Source: DSWT01 sp035420085 (GTDB lineage Bacteria > Chloroflexota > Anaerolineae > B4-G1 > SLSP01). From it: a stretch of DNA of 64,000 nucleotides. The stretch is taken from the NCBI GenBank assembly GCA_035420085.1, contig DAOLUH010000017.1:1-64000 (forward strand), read 5' to 3'. A program made the position numbers and the translations under genes. The first letter of the stretch is position 1. Each line of letters opens with the position of its first letter. Under the pieces are notes generated by a model that was given only the letters and a program-made list of their open reading frames with translations, ran no database searches and had not been told where the DNA came from. This document shows, in pieces, positions 34,673 to 44,314 of this stretch.

Positions 34673-34702
34673 AAGTAACCATTCAGCCTGTTTATAATGT
34701 GA

Positions 34703-34796
34703 CCGTCACCCTGAGCGGAGTGAAACGGAGTCGAAGGGTCTCAGCGTAGCATAAGCAGAGATTCCTCACTTCGTTCCACTACGTTCGGAATGACGG
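34703..34796. repeat. Dispersed intergenic repeat (GTCATTCCGAA ... GAGGAATCT type)
   Basis: On the minus strand it starts GTCATTCCGAACGTAG, contains AGTGAGGAATCTCTGC and CTTCGACTCCG, and ends in CAGGGTGAC. The same head (GTCATTCCGAA) and GAGGAATCT core recur at 48682-48744. Elements of this form are scattered in many environmental bacterial genomes; the role is unknown. Confidence 0.6.
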
Positions 34797-34820
34797 CCGA
34801 ATCGTTACGCGGCGGATAGC

Positions 34821-34859
34821 GTAAAGCAAACCTCCGGAGTTCTCAAAACCCCGGAGGTT
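34821..34859 (-). terminator. Hairpin terminator after the MalT-like regulator
   Basis: AACCTCCGG (34829-34837) pairs with CCGGAGGTT (34851-34859). Read on the minus strand, the stem ends in GGTTTGCTTTA. It lies 41 bp after the regulator stop. Confidence 0.55.
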
Positions 34860-34862
34860 GTC

Positions 34863-34904
34863 TTTCATCTTGCATCCTGCCTCTTGCATCTTGCATCTTT
34901 TACA
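34863..34904 (-). repeat. Period-7 tract at the 3' end of the MalT-like regulator
   Basis: Heptamers on the + strand: TTTCATC, TTGCATC, CTGCCTC, TTGCATC, TTGCATC, TTTTACA. The tract runs into the stop codon of the regulator (TTA on this strand at 34900-34902). Confidence 0.8.
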
Positions 34905-37563
34905 GCAAGTTTAACTCCTTTGCCCGCTGGATCGCCTCCATACGGCGTCCGACTCCCAACTTGGCGTAGAGGTTGCGGACGTGCGTGCGCACGGTGCTGG
35001 CGGCGACGAACAAGTGCGCGGCGATTTGTTGGATGTCCATGCTGGTTTCGAGCAGGCGCAGAATTTCCAGCTCGCGCGCGCTCAACGGCTCGATCAGGTC
35101 GCCGGGCTGCGCGGGATATTTGACGGCGTCCGTGCGCGCGTATTCGGCGAGCAGGTGACGCGCGTACCCACGCCACGGACTGTGCAGCGGAATGGCCTGC
35201 AATATGGGGACGATGCCAGGGCCTTCGTCCAGAAAGACGCGCACGTAACCTTCCGGCTCGGCCAGCGCCAGCGCCTCTTCCAGGGTTTCGCCGGCTTTTT
35301 GGGATTGTTGATTTCCGGCGTAGGTTAGCGCCAACAGGATCAACGCCTCCAACTTGCGCTTCATCGTCTCCGTCGCGCCGACCACATCCCAAACCTGGCG
35401 CAGCAAGTCGCGCGCTTCAGTCCAGCGCCCTTCACTCATCCACACCCGTGCCAGCATCATATAGATGGCGACGTTCGGCAGATTCAATTCCGGCATCGTC
35501 TGTCGAGCTTCGAAATCGCGCGCCCACGCGGTGACCGCTGCTTGATTTCCGGTGCTCCACTGCATCTTGATGTCCAGCGCCTCCAACCACGACGGCCAGA
35601 TCATGTCGCCGCTCAAGTGCTTGGCCTGTGTCATCGCGTCGAGCGCACCCGGCGTATCGCCTTGCGCCAGTAGTACTTCGGCGAGATCAATGTAGCCGGT
35701 GAGGATGAATTCGCCGTGCCCCCATTGTTCGGCCAGCGCCAGCCCTTGGCGGGTCATTTCGAGGGCCTCGTCCAGGCGGTTTTGTTCGCAGGCGATGCGG
35801 CTGAGCGCCTGATAGGGCAGGCAGATCACAGCCGATGCAACTTTCTCCGCCTGTGCGTTCTGGATGATGTGCCGGAAATCCTGTACAGCGCGCTCGAGCT
35901 GCCCGCGCCACACGCGCAAGGCAGCCAGATGATACCGGGCAAAGATCGTAACCTGATTGCTCTGTTGCGACCCGGCCAGTGCGACGGCTCGTTCTAGCGC
36001 CGCTTCTGCCGCGTCGAATTCTCCCTGTTGGCGCAGTCCAATCCCCAACTGTGAGTAGGCCATGATCCGGCCCATAGCATCTTCAACGGGGAGCAATTCG
36101 AGGGCATGCTGTACAAATGGTGTGGTTCGTGCGTGATCGTTGCGCAAGCCACAGACCTGCGAACGGATCAGCGCGATGTGCCCGGCAATGCGCCGCGATG
36201 CGCCGTCTTCTGTGTCCCAATCGCCTTCACAGAGATGCGCTTCCGCCCGCGCCAGCCATTGCTCGGTGTCCTCGACTTTGCCCGCGTAGATCGTCACCCA
36301 GGCGTGCGCCACGCACAGCCAGGGACGGGTTTGGGCGAGTGAGTCCGGCAGCGCGTCGAGCCACGCGGCGAGCGTTCCCAGATGGCCTTGCCCGAGCATG
36401 AGCAGCGCGTTGTCTTCCGCGATGCGTGCTGCATCTTCGACGGCTCCGGCCTGCAAGGCATGGCCCAACGCGGCGGCGGGTAGGCCGTGCTCCGCCAACC
36501 AGACGCTGGCTTTGTGATGATACAGGGCGTAGTCAAGGCCGCTCTTTTTGCCGTGGCTTTGTAATAATTGGGCGAACAAGTGATGATACCGGTACCAGTG
36601 TCGCTCATTATCCAACGGCGTGAGAAAGAGGTTGGCGCGCTCCAAATCCGCGAGCCTGTCCGCGCTGTCGCGCCGCTCAAGCAACGCGTCGCATAGCGAG
36701 GCCGAAAACTGATCGAGGATCGCCGTCTTCAGCAGGAAATCCTGTACCGTTGGCGGTTGGTTCTGCAAGACCTCTTCCAGCAGATAGTCGAAGATATACC
36801 GGTCGCTGCTGGTGAACGCGGCGATGAATCCGCGCGCATCAGATTGCCGTTGCAGCGACAGCGCCGCCATCTGCAATCCGGCGATCCAGCCCTCGGTATG
36901 GACATCCAGCGCCGTTGTATCCTCGCGCATCAGATTGAGGCGCATCGCGTCGCGCAAGAAATCGGCGGCCTCTGCGGGCGTAAAGCGCAGGTCATGCTGG
37001 CGCACTTCGAGCACATGCTGCTGAGCGCGCAGACGCGCCAGCGGCCAGGGCGGATCAATCCGTGTGCCGAGCGCCAGATGAAAATTGGGCGGCAGATGTT
37101 CGAGCAGGAACAGCATCCCTGCCTGAATCGCGGCGGAGTCAATGCGATGATAGTCATCCAGGACCAACACCAGCGGCTTTTTCCAGGCGTCAATGGCGTT
37201 GAGCAGCACGGTCAGGACGTTTTCGATGGGCGGCTGCTCGCTGGCCTCCAACATCCCCAACGCCATCTCGCCCAATCCCGGCGCTGCGACCTGTAGCGCG
37301 CGGACGAAATAGGTCCAGAAGCGCGTCGGGATGCTGTCGCCACGGTCCAATGACAGCCAGCCAAAAGCGAGTTGCCCTTTTCGGCGCTCGTGATCGAGCC
37401 AGACGTTCAACAACGTCGTCTTGCCGAAGCCGGCCGGCGCAGAGACCAGAATCAACTTGCGCGCCAGACCATCTGCCAGATGCGCGAGGAGGCGAGGGCG
37501 CGGCGTGTAATCCGCCCGCAGCGGCGGGATGCTGATCTTGGTTGATAGGATGAGTGCTGACAT
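34900..37563 (-). CDS. MalT-like LuxR family ATP-dependent transcriptional regulator (LAL)
   Basis: An 887-residue STAND regulator. N-terminal NTPase with Walker A SAPAGFGKTTLLNVWL (about residues 40-55) and LVLVLDDYHRID as Walker B; winged-helix and ARM-like linker to 340; a long TPR/MalT sensor region (about 350-790) rich in A/L/E helices; C-terminal LuxR helix-turn-helix 820-885 (LSARELEILRLLETSMDIQQ, TVRTHVRNLYAKLG). MalT activates maltodextrin genes in E. coli on binding maltotriose and ATP. Here the divergent neighbour is a secreted GH13 amylase/pullulanase, so regulation of alpha-glucan use is a reasonable inference. A TATAAT lies on the minus strand at 37615-37610. Confidence 0.92.
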   Translation of the reverse strand: MSALILSTKISIPPLRADYTPRPRLLAHLADGLARKLILVSAPAGFGKTTLLNVWLDHERRKGQLAFGWLSLDRGDSIPTRFWTYFVRALQVAAPGLGEMALGMLEASEQPPIENVLTVLLNAIDAWKKPLVLVLDDYHRIDSAAIQAGMLFLLEHLPPNFHLALGTRIDPPWPLARLRAQQHVLEVRQHDLRFTPAEAADFLRDAMRLNLMREDTTALDVHTEGWIAGLQMAALSLQRQSDARGFIAAFTSSDRYIFDYLLEEVLQNQPPTVQDFLLKTAILDQFSASLCDALLERRDSADRLADLERANLFLTPLDNERHWYRYHHLFAQLLQSHGKKSGLDYALYHHKASVWLAEHGLPAAALGHALQAGAVEDAARIAEDNALLMLGQGHLGTLAAWLDALPDSLAQTRPWLCVAHAWVTIYAGKVEDTEQWLARAEAHLCEGDWDTEDGASRRIAGHIALIRSQVCGLRNDHARTTPFVQHALELLPVEDAMGRIMAYSQLGIGLRQQGEFDAAEAALERAVALAGSQQSNQVTIFARYHLAALRVWRGQLERAVQDFRHIIQNAQAEKVASAVICLPYQALSRIACEQNRLDEALEMTRQGLALAEQWGHGEFILTGYIDLAEVLLAQGDTPGALDAMTQAKHLSGDMIWPSWLEALDIKMQWSTGNQAAVTAWARDFEARQTMPELNLPNVAIYMMLARVWMSEGRWTEARDLLRQVWDVVGATETMKRKLEALILLALTYAGNQQSQKAGETLEEALALAEPEGYVRVFLDEGPGIVPILQAIPLHSPWRGYARHLLAEYARTDAVKYPAQPGDLIEPLSARELEILRLLETSMDIQQIAAHLFVAASTVRTHVRNLYAKLGVGRRMEAIQRAKELNLL

Positions 37564-37642
37564 GCGTGTTTTGAACGTGGAAAACGTGACTTGTTTTTAT
37601 GTCGCGCTCATTATACTATGGGAAGCGAGAATTGCCCGATTG

Positions 37643-37671
37643 TTGACACGTCCATATTGCTGTGCGATAAT
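37643..37671 (+). promoter_or_regulatory. Strong sigma70-type promoter for the amylase gene
   Basis: TTGACA (37643-37648), exactly 17 bases, then GATAAT (37666-37671): 6/6 and 5/6 matches. It lies 155 bp before the ATG, leaving a leader of about 150 nt. The intergenic region (37564-37826) holds no gene. Confidence 0.8.
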
Positions 37672-37826
37672 GAAAGTGATCGTTCCACTATCTATGCCCA
37701 AATCTCTGGTGAGGATTTTTTGTCCTGACCCACAACCCATTTGTTCAAGGAGGCGCCTATTGAAGGATTGACCACGAGTGTTGTTCAACCCAATTACAGT
37801 CCAGTTTAGTCTATGAGGAGGGAAAC

Positions 37827-40800
37827 ATGTGTCGTAAACTTTTCTCGGTGTTGATGGTGTTGGCGCTGTTTGGGGGGATGTTTATACCTCTGATCCCGGT
37901 TCGCGCGGCATCGTTGTCGTCGCCGGCAGCGCCAAGTGGATGGTGTGTGGCGGGTGATATAAATGGCTGGAATAACGCCAGCACGCCGCTCTACGATGAT
38001 GGTACGCACGGCGACATCATCCCTGAAGATAACATTTTCTCCCTGGATTACACCAGCGCGGTGGCCGGCCGTTATGAGTGGAAGGTCGTTAAGTGCGGGG
38101 ATTGGGGCACGGCATACCCCGGCCAAAACGCCTGGGTTAAGACGACCGCAGCCAATCAGGTGGTGAAATTCACATTCGACACCAACGACCACGCTGGCGA
38201 CGCGGGCTGGGATCTGCTCCCGGCCAAGAATATCGTCAATGTAGTGGATGCGTTGCCCACGAGTTTCACGGCTGTGGGCGACTTCCAGGGCTGGCAAAAC
38301 GCGGACCCGAACACGCTGATGACACACGTGGGTAGCGGCATATATTACCTGGCTTATCAAGTGGCGACGCCAGGTAGCTATATCGGCAAGGCTGTCGCGA
38401 CCGGCTCGTGGGACGGTTTTGGCGCGGATGGACGCAGCAAGGATGCTGCCAACATCGCCTTCACCACCGCCTCTGCTAATGAAACGGTGGTCTTCCTGTT
38501 GGATACTAATACAGGGCGGATGCTCATCACCCACCACGGTAGCGGCGCAGGGAACTGGTGCCTGGCGGGTGAAATCAATGGTTGGAATAACGCTTCCAAC
38601 CCAATGTATGATGATGGAACGCACGGCGACCTCATCGGCGGCGATGGCATCTTCTCACTGGATTTCACGGTTGCCGCTGCCGGGCGCGCTGAGTGGAAGG
38701 TGTTTGCCTGCGGCGCTTGGAGCCCTGGCTTCCCTTCCGACAATGCTTTCGTCAACACCAGCGCGGCGAATCAAGTCGTCAAGTTCACCTTTGATACGAA
38801 CAATCACAGCAATGATGCGGGGTGGAAACTATTGCCTGCGCAGAACATCGTCAACGCTTACGACAATTTGCCTACCTCTCTGACGGCGGTAGGGAGTTTC
38901 CAGGGTTGGAATAATACCAACCCGGCGACCGCGATGGCGGCGGCGGGACAGCGGCTGTATGCGCTCGCTTACGCGATCCCGGCAAAAGGCAATTACATTG
39001 GTAAATTCACCACGACCGGCATTTGGGACGCCTGGGGTGCAGATGGGCGCAATAAGGACGCCCGGAACATTGACTTCACCACGACTGCGCCCAACCAGAC
39101 TGTCTACTTTGTACTTGACCTGGCAACGGGCCGGGGAATGATTTCTGTGCCGCTCTCTCCCACACAGGATGACTTCGTGATGGCCGACGGCCTCGAACAC
39201 GACTCCCGCAGCGACTTCTACCGCCAGCCCTTTGGCGCAGTGCCCACCGGCACCCCCATCACGCTGCGCTTCCGCACTTTTGCGGGCGATGTCACCGGCG
39301 TCAAGGTGCGTATGTGGAATACGGCGCTTGGTCAACAGACTGTTTTGCCAATGATCAAAGTCACCACGATCCCCGGCGCAACCTTCGATTACGACATCTG
39401 GGAACTGCAATACACTGCGCCCACCGACCTGACCATCCTCTACTACCGCTTCATCGTCAACGACGGGACGGACATCGCCTACTACGAGGATGACGACCTG
39501 TACGACGGCGGCCTGGGGCGCGTCTACGACGCCTCGCCGGATCGCTCGTGGCAGATTGACGTGTACGATCCCGCTTTCGACACGCCCGACTGGTTCAAGG
39601 ATGCCGTCGTCTACCAGATTTTCCCCGACCGCTTCCGCAACGCTGTGGCGGCCAACGACCCCATCAGCGGCACCTTCTTCTACAACGAGACGCCCGGCAC
39701 GCTGACCGCGCCGCAGTGGAACTGGCCTGTGCCCGATCCACGGGTGGCTGGGGAGTGGGAAGGCTCGTACAGCAAACTCTTCTACGGCGGCGACTTGCAG
39801 GGCATCATTGACAAGCTGGATTACCTGCACGAGATGGGCGTCACCGCGCTCTACCTCAACCCCATTTTCGAGTCGCCCTCCAACCATAAGTACGACACGA
39901 CCGACTACTCGCTCATTGACGACGCCTTCGGCGATGTGCAGACCTTCATCACCCTGACGCAAGAATTGCACAATCGCGGGATGCATCTCATCCTCGATGG
40001 CGTCTTCAACCACACCTCCAGCGACAGCATGTATTTCGACCGCTACGGGCGTTATGGGGCGGACGGCGCGTGTGAATCGCTCACCAGCCCCTACCGCAGT
40101 TGGTACTACTTCCGCCCGGCCAGCACGCCCGGAACCGGCGTATGCGCGGGCGACACCACCTACGAAGCGTGGTGGGGTTTCGACTCGCTGCCCAAGCTCA
40201 ACACCACCAACGTCCCGGCGCTGCGCACGTACATCTACAGCGATACCAATGCCATCGCCCGTTACTGGCTGACGCAGGGCGCTGACGGTTGGCGGCTTGA
40301 CGTCGCCGGCGACGTGGACGCGAGCTTCTGGCGCGACTGGCGCGACGATATCCGCGACGCGAAGGCCGACGCCATCACCATTGCCGAGGAATGGGGCGAC
40401 GCCAGCCGCTTTATGCTGGGCGATCAGCTCGACAGCACGATGAACTATCGCTTCCGCAACGCCGTCATCGGCGTGCTGCGCGAGACGGACTGGACCGATA
40501 CCAACAGCACCATCAAGGCGCTCAAGGTCAGCCAGTTCGACAGCATCTTGCACAGCCTGGAAGAGGACTATCCGCCCGAAGCCTTCTACGCGATGATGAA
40601 CCTCGTCGGCAGCCACGACGTCAACCGCGTCCTCATCCCGCTCGACCAGGACGGCGATCCGACCGACGAAGACTACAGCGACGGCAAGGCCCGCCAGCGC
40701 GTGTTGGCGATCCTGCAGATGACGCTCCCCGGCGCGCCCACCATCTACTACGGCGACGAGGTCGGTCTGGTGGGGTATGGCGAAGCGACATCGGGCAACG

Positions 40801-42911
40801 CCGGCGGCGTCTTCTATAGCGACCCGTACAACCGCCAGCCCTATCCCTGGGACGACGAAGATGGCTACGCTGACCTGCCGGAATGGCGCAAAGCCGACCT
40901 GGCGATGCGCGACCACTACAGCAAGACCGCTGCGATCCGCAACGCGAACCCTGCATTGCGCACTGGCTCCTTCGACACCTTGTTGGTGGACGACGAAGCC
41001 GGCCTCTACGCCTATGGGCGTGGGCGCAATGTTGTGGTGGGCGTCAACTTTGGCACGACGCAGACCCTCACCATCCCCGTGGCCGGTTATCTGCCCGATA
41101 CCATCCGGTTGGATGATGTACTCAACGGTGGAACCCACACTGTCTCCGGCGGGCAGATTGTCATCAATAACGTCCCGCCGATGTGGGGCGTCATCCTCGT
41201 TGTGCAGAATGCCCAACTCATTGCCCCGCCTGCTGCGCCTGACAACCTGGTTGCTGCCGAAGGCGATGGCGAAGTGACGTTGACCTGGGATATGGTGACC
41301 GGCGTCACCCGTTACAATGTTTACCGCAGCTATGTTTCTGGCGGTGGTTACGAGTATGTGGGTCAGACCGGATTCTCGACGGCTCCGTCATACACGGACG
41401 CGAGCGTGGCAAACGGCACGCTATACTATTACGTTGTCACCGCCCTGGATCCTCTCGGTAACGAGAGCGCATACTCGAACGAGGACTCCGCGCTGCCGCA
41501 CTACAACATTGATTGGGCCAACCTGCAATGGCCCTACGAAATCACCCACACCATCGGCATCGTGCCCACGGAGAACATCTACGGCCAAGTCTATATCGCG
41601 GGCGTGACCTCGCAGCCCGGTGCGACGCCCGGTTTGCTGGCGCAGGTGGGCTACGGCGCTGCGATGAACTTCACCAGTTGGACGACGTGGGTGGACGCGA
41701 CGTTCAACGGCGACTCCGGGGACAACGATGAGTTCAAGGCGCAACTGCTGCCGGAGCAGACGGGCGAATTCTTCTATCTCTACCGCTATTCAACGACCGG
41801 CGGCCGCGATTGGGTGTATGCCGGGTTGGATGGCACGGTCATGCTGCCGACTCCGGGTGAGTTGCACGTCCTCCCCGCCGCCGATACGACGCCGCCCGCC
41901 GTCCCGCAGAACCTCCGCGTTGTTCACTGGGGCGTGGATCACATCACCACGCAATGGAACCCCGTCGCTGACGCGGACCTGGCGGCGTATGACCTGTATC
42001 GTTACGGCGAAGGCCAAACGTCCGGCGACGCCGTGCGGATCGCCCGCGTGCTGGCCCCCACAACGATCTACACGGATACAAGCGTCACTGTGGATCACAC
42101 GTACACCTACACCGTGCAGGCTGTGGATACGGCGCTGAACAAATCGGCGTTCTCCAACCCGGCGGTGGGTCGGGCTGAGGCGCGGCTGGTTCAAGTGCGT
42201 TTCCGCGTCACCATTCCGCCGTACACCCCCTCTACTTCCACCATCTACATCGCCGGCGATAATGCCGATGTATTCGGCGCTTCCTGGAATCCGGGCGCGC
42301 AGCCGATCACCCGCCTGGATGCAACCACCTGGGCCTACACCGTCACCGTCAAGGAAGACACCGCGCTGCAATATAAATATACACGCGGCACCTGGGATGT
42401 GGTTGAGAACTGGGGCACGCTCGTCGGCACAGAAAACCGTCATCTGACGGTGCTCTATGGGACAACCGGCGTGATGTTGGTCGAGGATGTCGTCTACAAC
42501 TGGCGCGACCCGCTCGTCGTTGAGCACTATCCCGCAGCCGGCGCGACTACCTGGAACACCGCGCAACCCATCTGGGCGCTCATCAGCCGCCCGATTGACC
42601 CGGCGAAAGTGACCGCTGCGACTTTTGTGGTCGAGCAGAAGAGCGGCGGTGTTGTCCCCGGTACGTTGGGGGTTCAGGCGACGACCTTCGCGCCATATCC
42701 CGACACGGCGGTGTTGCCTTACCTGTCTGGCTCGTTGGTGGTCTTTACGCCGACAACGGCTTTAGCCACCTCCAACGAGTATACGGTCACGCTGATCAAA
42801 ACCGGCTATCGCGACGAGGTGGACATGCAGGCGAACTACGTGTGGGCCTTTGGCGGGGCGAAGCAGTACCTTTACTTGCCTTTGGTGATGCGCGCCTATA
42901 CCGCGCCTTAA
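37827..42911 (+). CDS. Secreted GH13 alpha-amylase/pullulanase-type multidomain protein
   Basis: 1694 residues with signal peptide (1 to about 28, PVRAAS). Two tandem N-terminal modules (about 32-235 and 240-445) each read WCxAGxINGWNNASxPxYDD, then KFTFDTN and AVGxFQGW, a duplicated starch-binding-like beta domain pair. A CBM34-like region follows (450-590), then the GH13 barrel (about 590-1060): region I DGVFNHTS, nucleophile Asp825 in GWRLDVAGD, acid Glu854 in IAEEWGD, and Asp931 in VGSHDVNR. Then come two Fn3 domains flanking a module of about 115 residues, a CBM20-like domain (about 1455-1560) and the end KQYLYLPLVMRAYTAP. It degrades alpha-glucans outside the cell; exact linkage specificity is not readable. 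The start has AGGAGGG eight bases upstream. Confidence 0.92.
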   Translation: MCRKLFSVLMVLALFGGMFIPLIPVRAASLSSPAAPSGWCVAGDINGWNNASTPLYDDGTHGDIIPEDNIFSLDYTSAVAGRYEWKVVKCGDWGTAYPGQNAWVKTTAANQVVKFTFDTNDHAGDAGWDLLPAKNIVNVVDALPTSFTAVGDFQGWQNADPNTLMTHVGSGIYYLAYQVATPGSYIGKAVATGSWDGFGADGRSKDAANIAFTTASANETVVFLLDTNTGRMLITHHGSGAGNWCLAGEINGWNNASNPMYDDGTHGDLIGGDGIFSLDFTVAAAGRAEWKVFACGAWSPGFPSDNAFVNTSAANQVVKFTFDTNNHSNDAGWKLLPAQNIVNAYDNLPTSLTAVGSFQGWNNTNPATAMAAAGQRLYALAYAIPAKGNYIGKFTTTGIWDAWGADGRNKDARNIDFTTTAPNQTVYFVLDLATGRGMISVPLSPTQDDFVMADGLEHDSRSDFYRQPFGAVPTGTPITLRFRTFAGDVTGVKVRMWNTALGQQTVLPMIKVTTIPGATFDYDIWELQYTAPTDLTILYYRFIVNDGTDIAYYEDDDLYDGGLGRVYDASPDRSWQIDVYDPAFDTPDWFKDAVVYQIFPDRFRNAVAANDPISGTFFYNETPGTLTAPQWNWPVPDPRVAGEWEGSYSKLFYGGDLQGIIDKLDYLHEMGVTALYLNPIFESPSNHKYDTTDYSLIDDAFGDVQTFITLTQELHNRGMHLILDGVFNHTSSDSMYFDRYGRYGADGACESLTSPYRSWYYFRPASTPGTGVCAGDTTYEAWWGFDSLPKLNTTNVPALRTYIYSDTNAIARYWLTQGADGWRLDVAGDVDASFWRDWRDDIRDAKADAITIAEEWGDASRFMLGDQLDSTMNYRFRNAVIGVLRETDWTDTNSTIKALKVSQFDSILHSLEEDYPPEAFYAMMNLVGSHDVNRVLIPLDQDGDPTDEDYSDGKARQRVLAILQMTLPGAPTIYYGDEVGLVGYGEATSGNAGGVFYSDPYNRQPYPWDDEDGYADLPEWRKADLAMRDHYSKTAAIRNANPALRTGSFDTLLVDDEAGLYAYGRGRNVVVGVNFGTTQTLTIPVAGYLPDTIRLDDVLNGGTHTVSGGQIVINNVPPMWGVILVVQNAQLIAPPAAPDNLVAAEGDGEVTLTWDMVTGVTRYNVYRSYVSGGGYEYVGQTGFSTAPSYTDASVANGTLYYYVVTALDPLGNESAYSNEDSALPHYNIDWANLQWPYEITHTIGIVPTENIYGQVYIAGVTSQPGATPGLLAQVGYGAAMNFTSWTTWVDATFNGDSGDNDEFKAQLLPEQTGEFFYLYRYSTTGGRDWVYAGLDGTVMLPTPGELHVLPAADTTPPAVPQNLRVVHWGVDHITTQWNPVADADLAAYDLYRYGEGQTSGDAVRIARVLAPTTIYTDTSVTVDHTYTYTVQAVDTALNKSAFSNPAVGRAEARLVQVRFRVTIPPYTPSTSTIYIAGDNADVFGASWNPGAQPITRLDATTWAYTVTVKEDTALQYKYTRGTWDVVENWGTLVGTENRHLTVLYGTTGVMLVEDVVYNWRDPLVVEHYPAAGATTWNTAQPIWALISRPIDPAKVTAATFVVEQKSGGVVPGTLGVQATTFAPYPDTAVLPYLSGSLVVFTPTTALATSNEYTVTLIKTGYRDEVDMQANYVWAFGGAKQYLYLPLVMRAYTAP

Positions 42912-42923
42912 CATCGTGACACC

Positions 42924-42986
42924 GCGTAGTAGCGACTTCAGTCGCGCCTTTCTGATGGGGGTTAACGACTGAAGTCGCCACTACGC
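42924..42986. repeat. Dispersed inverted repeat (GCGACTTCAGTCG type)
   Basis: 21-bp arms (42924-42944 and 42966-42986) with one mismatch, each carrying GCGACTTCAGTCG or its complement, around a 21-nt loop. It follows the amylase stop by 12 bp and could terminate its transcript. The arms are themselves partly palindromic. Confidence 0.8.
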
Positions 42987-42997
42987 AAGGAGGAATA

Positions 42998-44257
42998 ATG
43001 GACATTATCCCTGACGACGAACGCCACTATCTGCGTGAGTTGGCGCGCACACAAGCCGAGTACGCCGCATTGCCCGTGATGGCAGCGCGCAAGCAGATGT
43101 GGTACGACTTGAACGACGGGCGCGCCGGCGCGCGCCCGCCGGTCATCATTGAGACGTGGACATTCGACCGTGACTTTATGCCAGATAGCGTCTTCCGCTG
43201 CGCCTCGCTCACCGGCAAGGAGATTGAGCGCCAATTGCTGCGCAACATCCGCAACCACGAGCTGATTGACGACGACAAAGTCATCCCGGATACCTTCGAC
43301 ATCGGCTGGCGCGTGGACATTGACGAGTTCGGCCTGCGCATTGACCGCGAAGTCGTCAAGGACGCCGATGGGATCGAGACTGGCTACCGCTTTCTGCATC
43401 CGATCAAAGATTTGACGCGCGATCTCGCGTTGCTCCAACCCGCCGTCTGCCGCGTGGATCGCGCGGCAACCTTCACGTGGCAAGCGTTCCTGAACGAGCT
43501 GCTCGGCGAGTTTTTGCCGGTGGTCATCCGCACTGGCGCGTTCAGCAGCAACATGCTCACCCACCGCGTCGTCGAGCTGATGGGGATGGAGGCGTACTTC
43601 CTGGCGATGATGGACGCGCCTGCCGCCGTCCACGCGCTGATGGCCTTTCTGCGCGACAACTCGCTGCGGATGATGGCGTGGGCCGAGACAGAAGGGCTAC
43701 TGCGCGTCAACAACGGCAACCAGGACAGTTTCGGTTCCAGCTATAACTTCACCACGCGACTGCCCGCGCCCGGCTACGATGGCGGCCCCGCGCGGCTGGT
43801 GGATATGTGGGGCAACGCCAACAGCCAGGAGACGGTGGGCGTCTCGCCGCGCATGTTCCACGAGTTCTGCTTCCCCTATTTCCGCGACGTGTGCGCGCCG
43901 CTCGGCCTGCTCTACTACGGCTGCTGCGAACCCGCCCATCCCTTCTGGGACGACATCCGCCAACTGCCGCACCTCAAGAAAGTGTCCATTTCGCGCTGGT
44001 GCGATGAGCATTTTATGGGCGATGCGCTGCGCGGGACGGACATCGTCTTCTCCCGCAAGCCCGATCCGAATTTCTTGAGCGTGGACGTGACCCTGGACGA
44101 AGACGCCTGGGCCGCCCACATCCGCGCGACGCTGGACGCCACGCGCGATGTCTTCGTCGAATTCATCATCCGCGATGTGTACACCGTCCACGGTAACCTG
44201 AACAATGCTCGCCGCGCCGTCGAGATTGCCCGGCGCGAGATTGAGCGGCGTTATTGA
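42998..44257 (+). CDS. Uroporphyrinogen decarboxylase-like (URO-D/MtaA superfamily) protein
   Basis: A 419-residue TIM-barrel protein. URO-D-superfamily traits: PVIIETWTFDRD, FSSNMLTHRVVELMGMEAYF (barrel helix), LLYYGCCEPAHPFWDDI, LPHLKKVSISRWCDEHF and the end TVHGNLNNARRAVEIARREI. The paired Cys in YGCCEP is reminiscent of the zinc ligands in corrinoid methyltransferases (MtaA/MtbA), so a methyltransferase on a secreted-substrate catabolic product is possible, whereas true heme-pathway HemE is unlikely. AAGGAGGAAT precedes the ATG. It begins a same-strand run of catabolic genes to 48580. Confidence 0.78.
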   Translation: MDIIPDDERHYLRELARTQAEYAALPVMAARKQMWYDLNDGRAGARPPVIIETWTFDRDFMPDSVFRCASLTGKEIERQLLRNIRNHELIDDDKVIPDTFDIGWRVDIDEFGLRIDREVVKDADGIETGYRFLHPIKDLTRDLALLQPAVCRVDRAATFTWQAFLNELLGEFLPVVIRTGAFSSNMLTHRVVELMGMEAYFLAMMDAPAAVHALMAFLRDNSLRMMAWAETEGLLRVNNGNQDSFGSSYNFTTRLPAPGYDGGPARLVDMWGNANSQETVGVSPRMFHEFCFPYFRDVCAPLGLLYYGCCEPAHPFWDDIRQLPHLKKVSISRWCDEHFMGDALRGTDIVFSRKPDPNFLSVDVTLDEDAWAAHIRATLDATRDVFVEFIIRDVYTVHGNLNNARRAVEIARREIERRY

Positions 44258-44314
44258 AATTGTGTGGTATCATGGTGAAGATTAGAAAAAGGATAGCGTG
44301 TACTGCGATTTCTG

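Larger units (their letters stand above)
34599..34899. other. Intergenic region with palindrome, dispersed repeat, terminator and heptad tract
   Basis: No gene is seen in these 301 bp. In order it holds an 11-bp-arm inverted repeat, a dispersed repeat of about 94 bp, a hairpin terminator for the MalT-like regulator and a period-7 tract abutting that gene's stop, each listed separately. Confidence 0.7.

Noticed and set aside
38829..41216. 795-codon minus-strand frame opposite the amylase
   Set aside because: It lies within the GH13 gene, whose catalytic motifs are intact. The opposite product has no recognisable domain and no ribosome-binding site.
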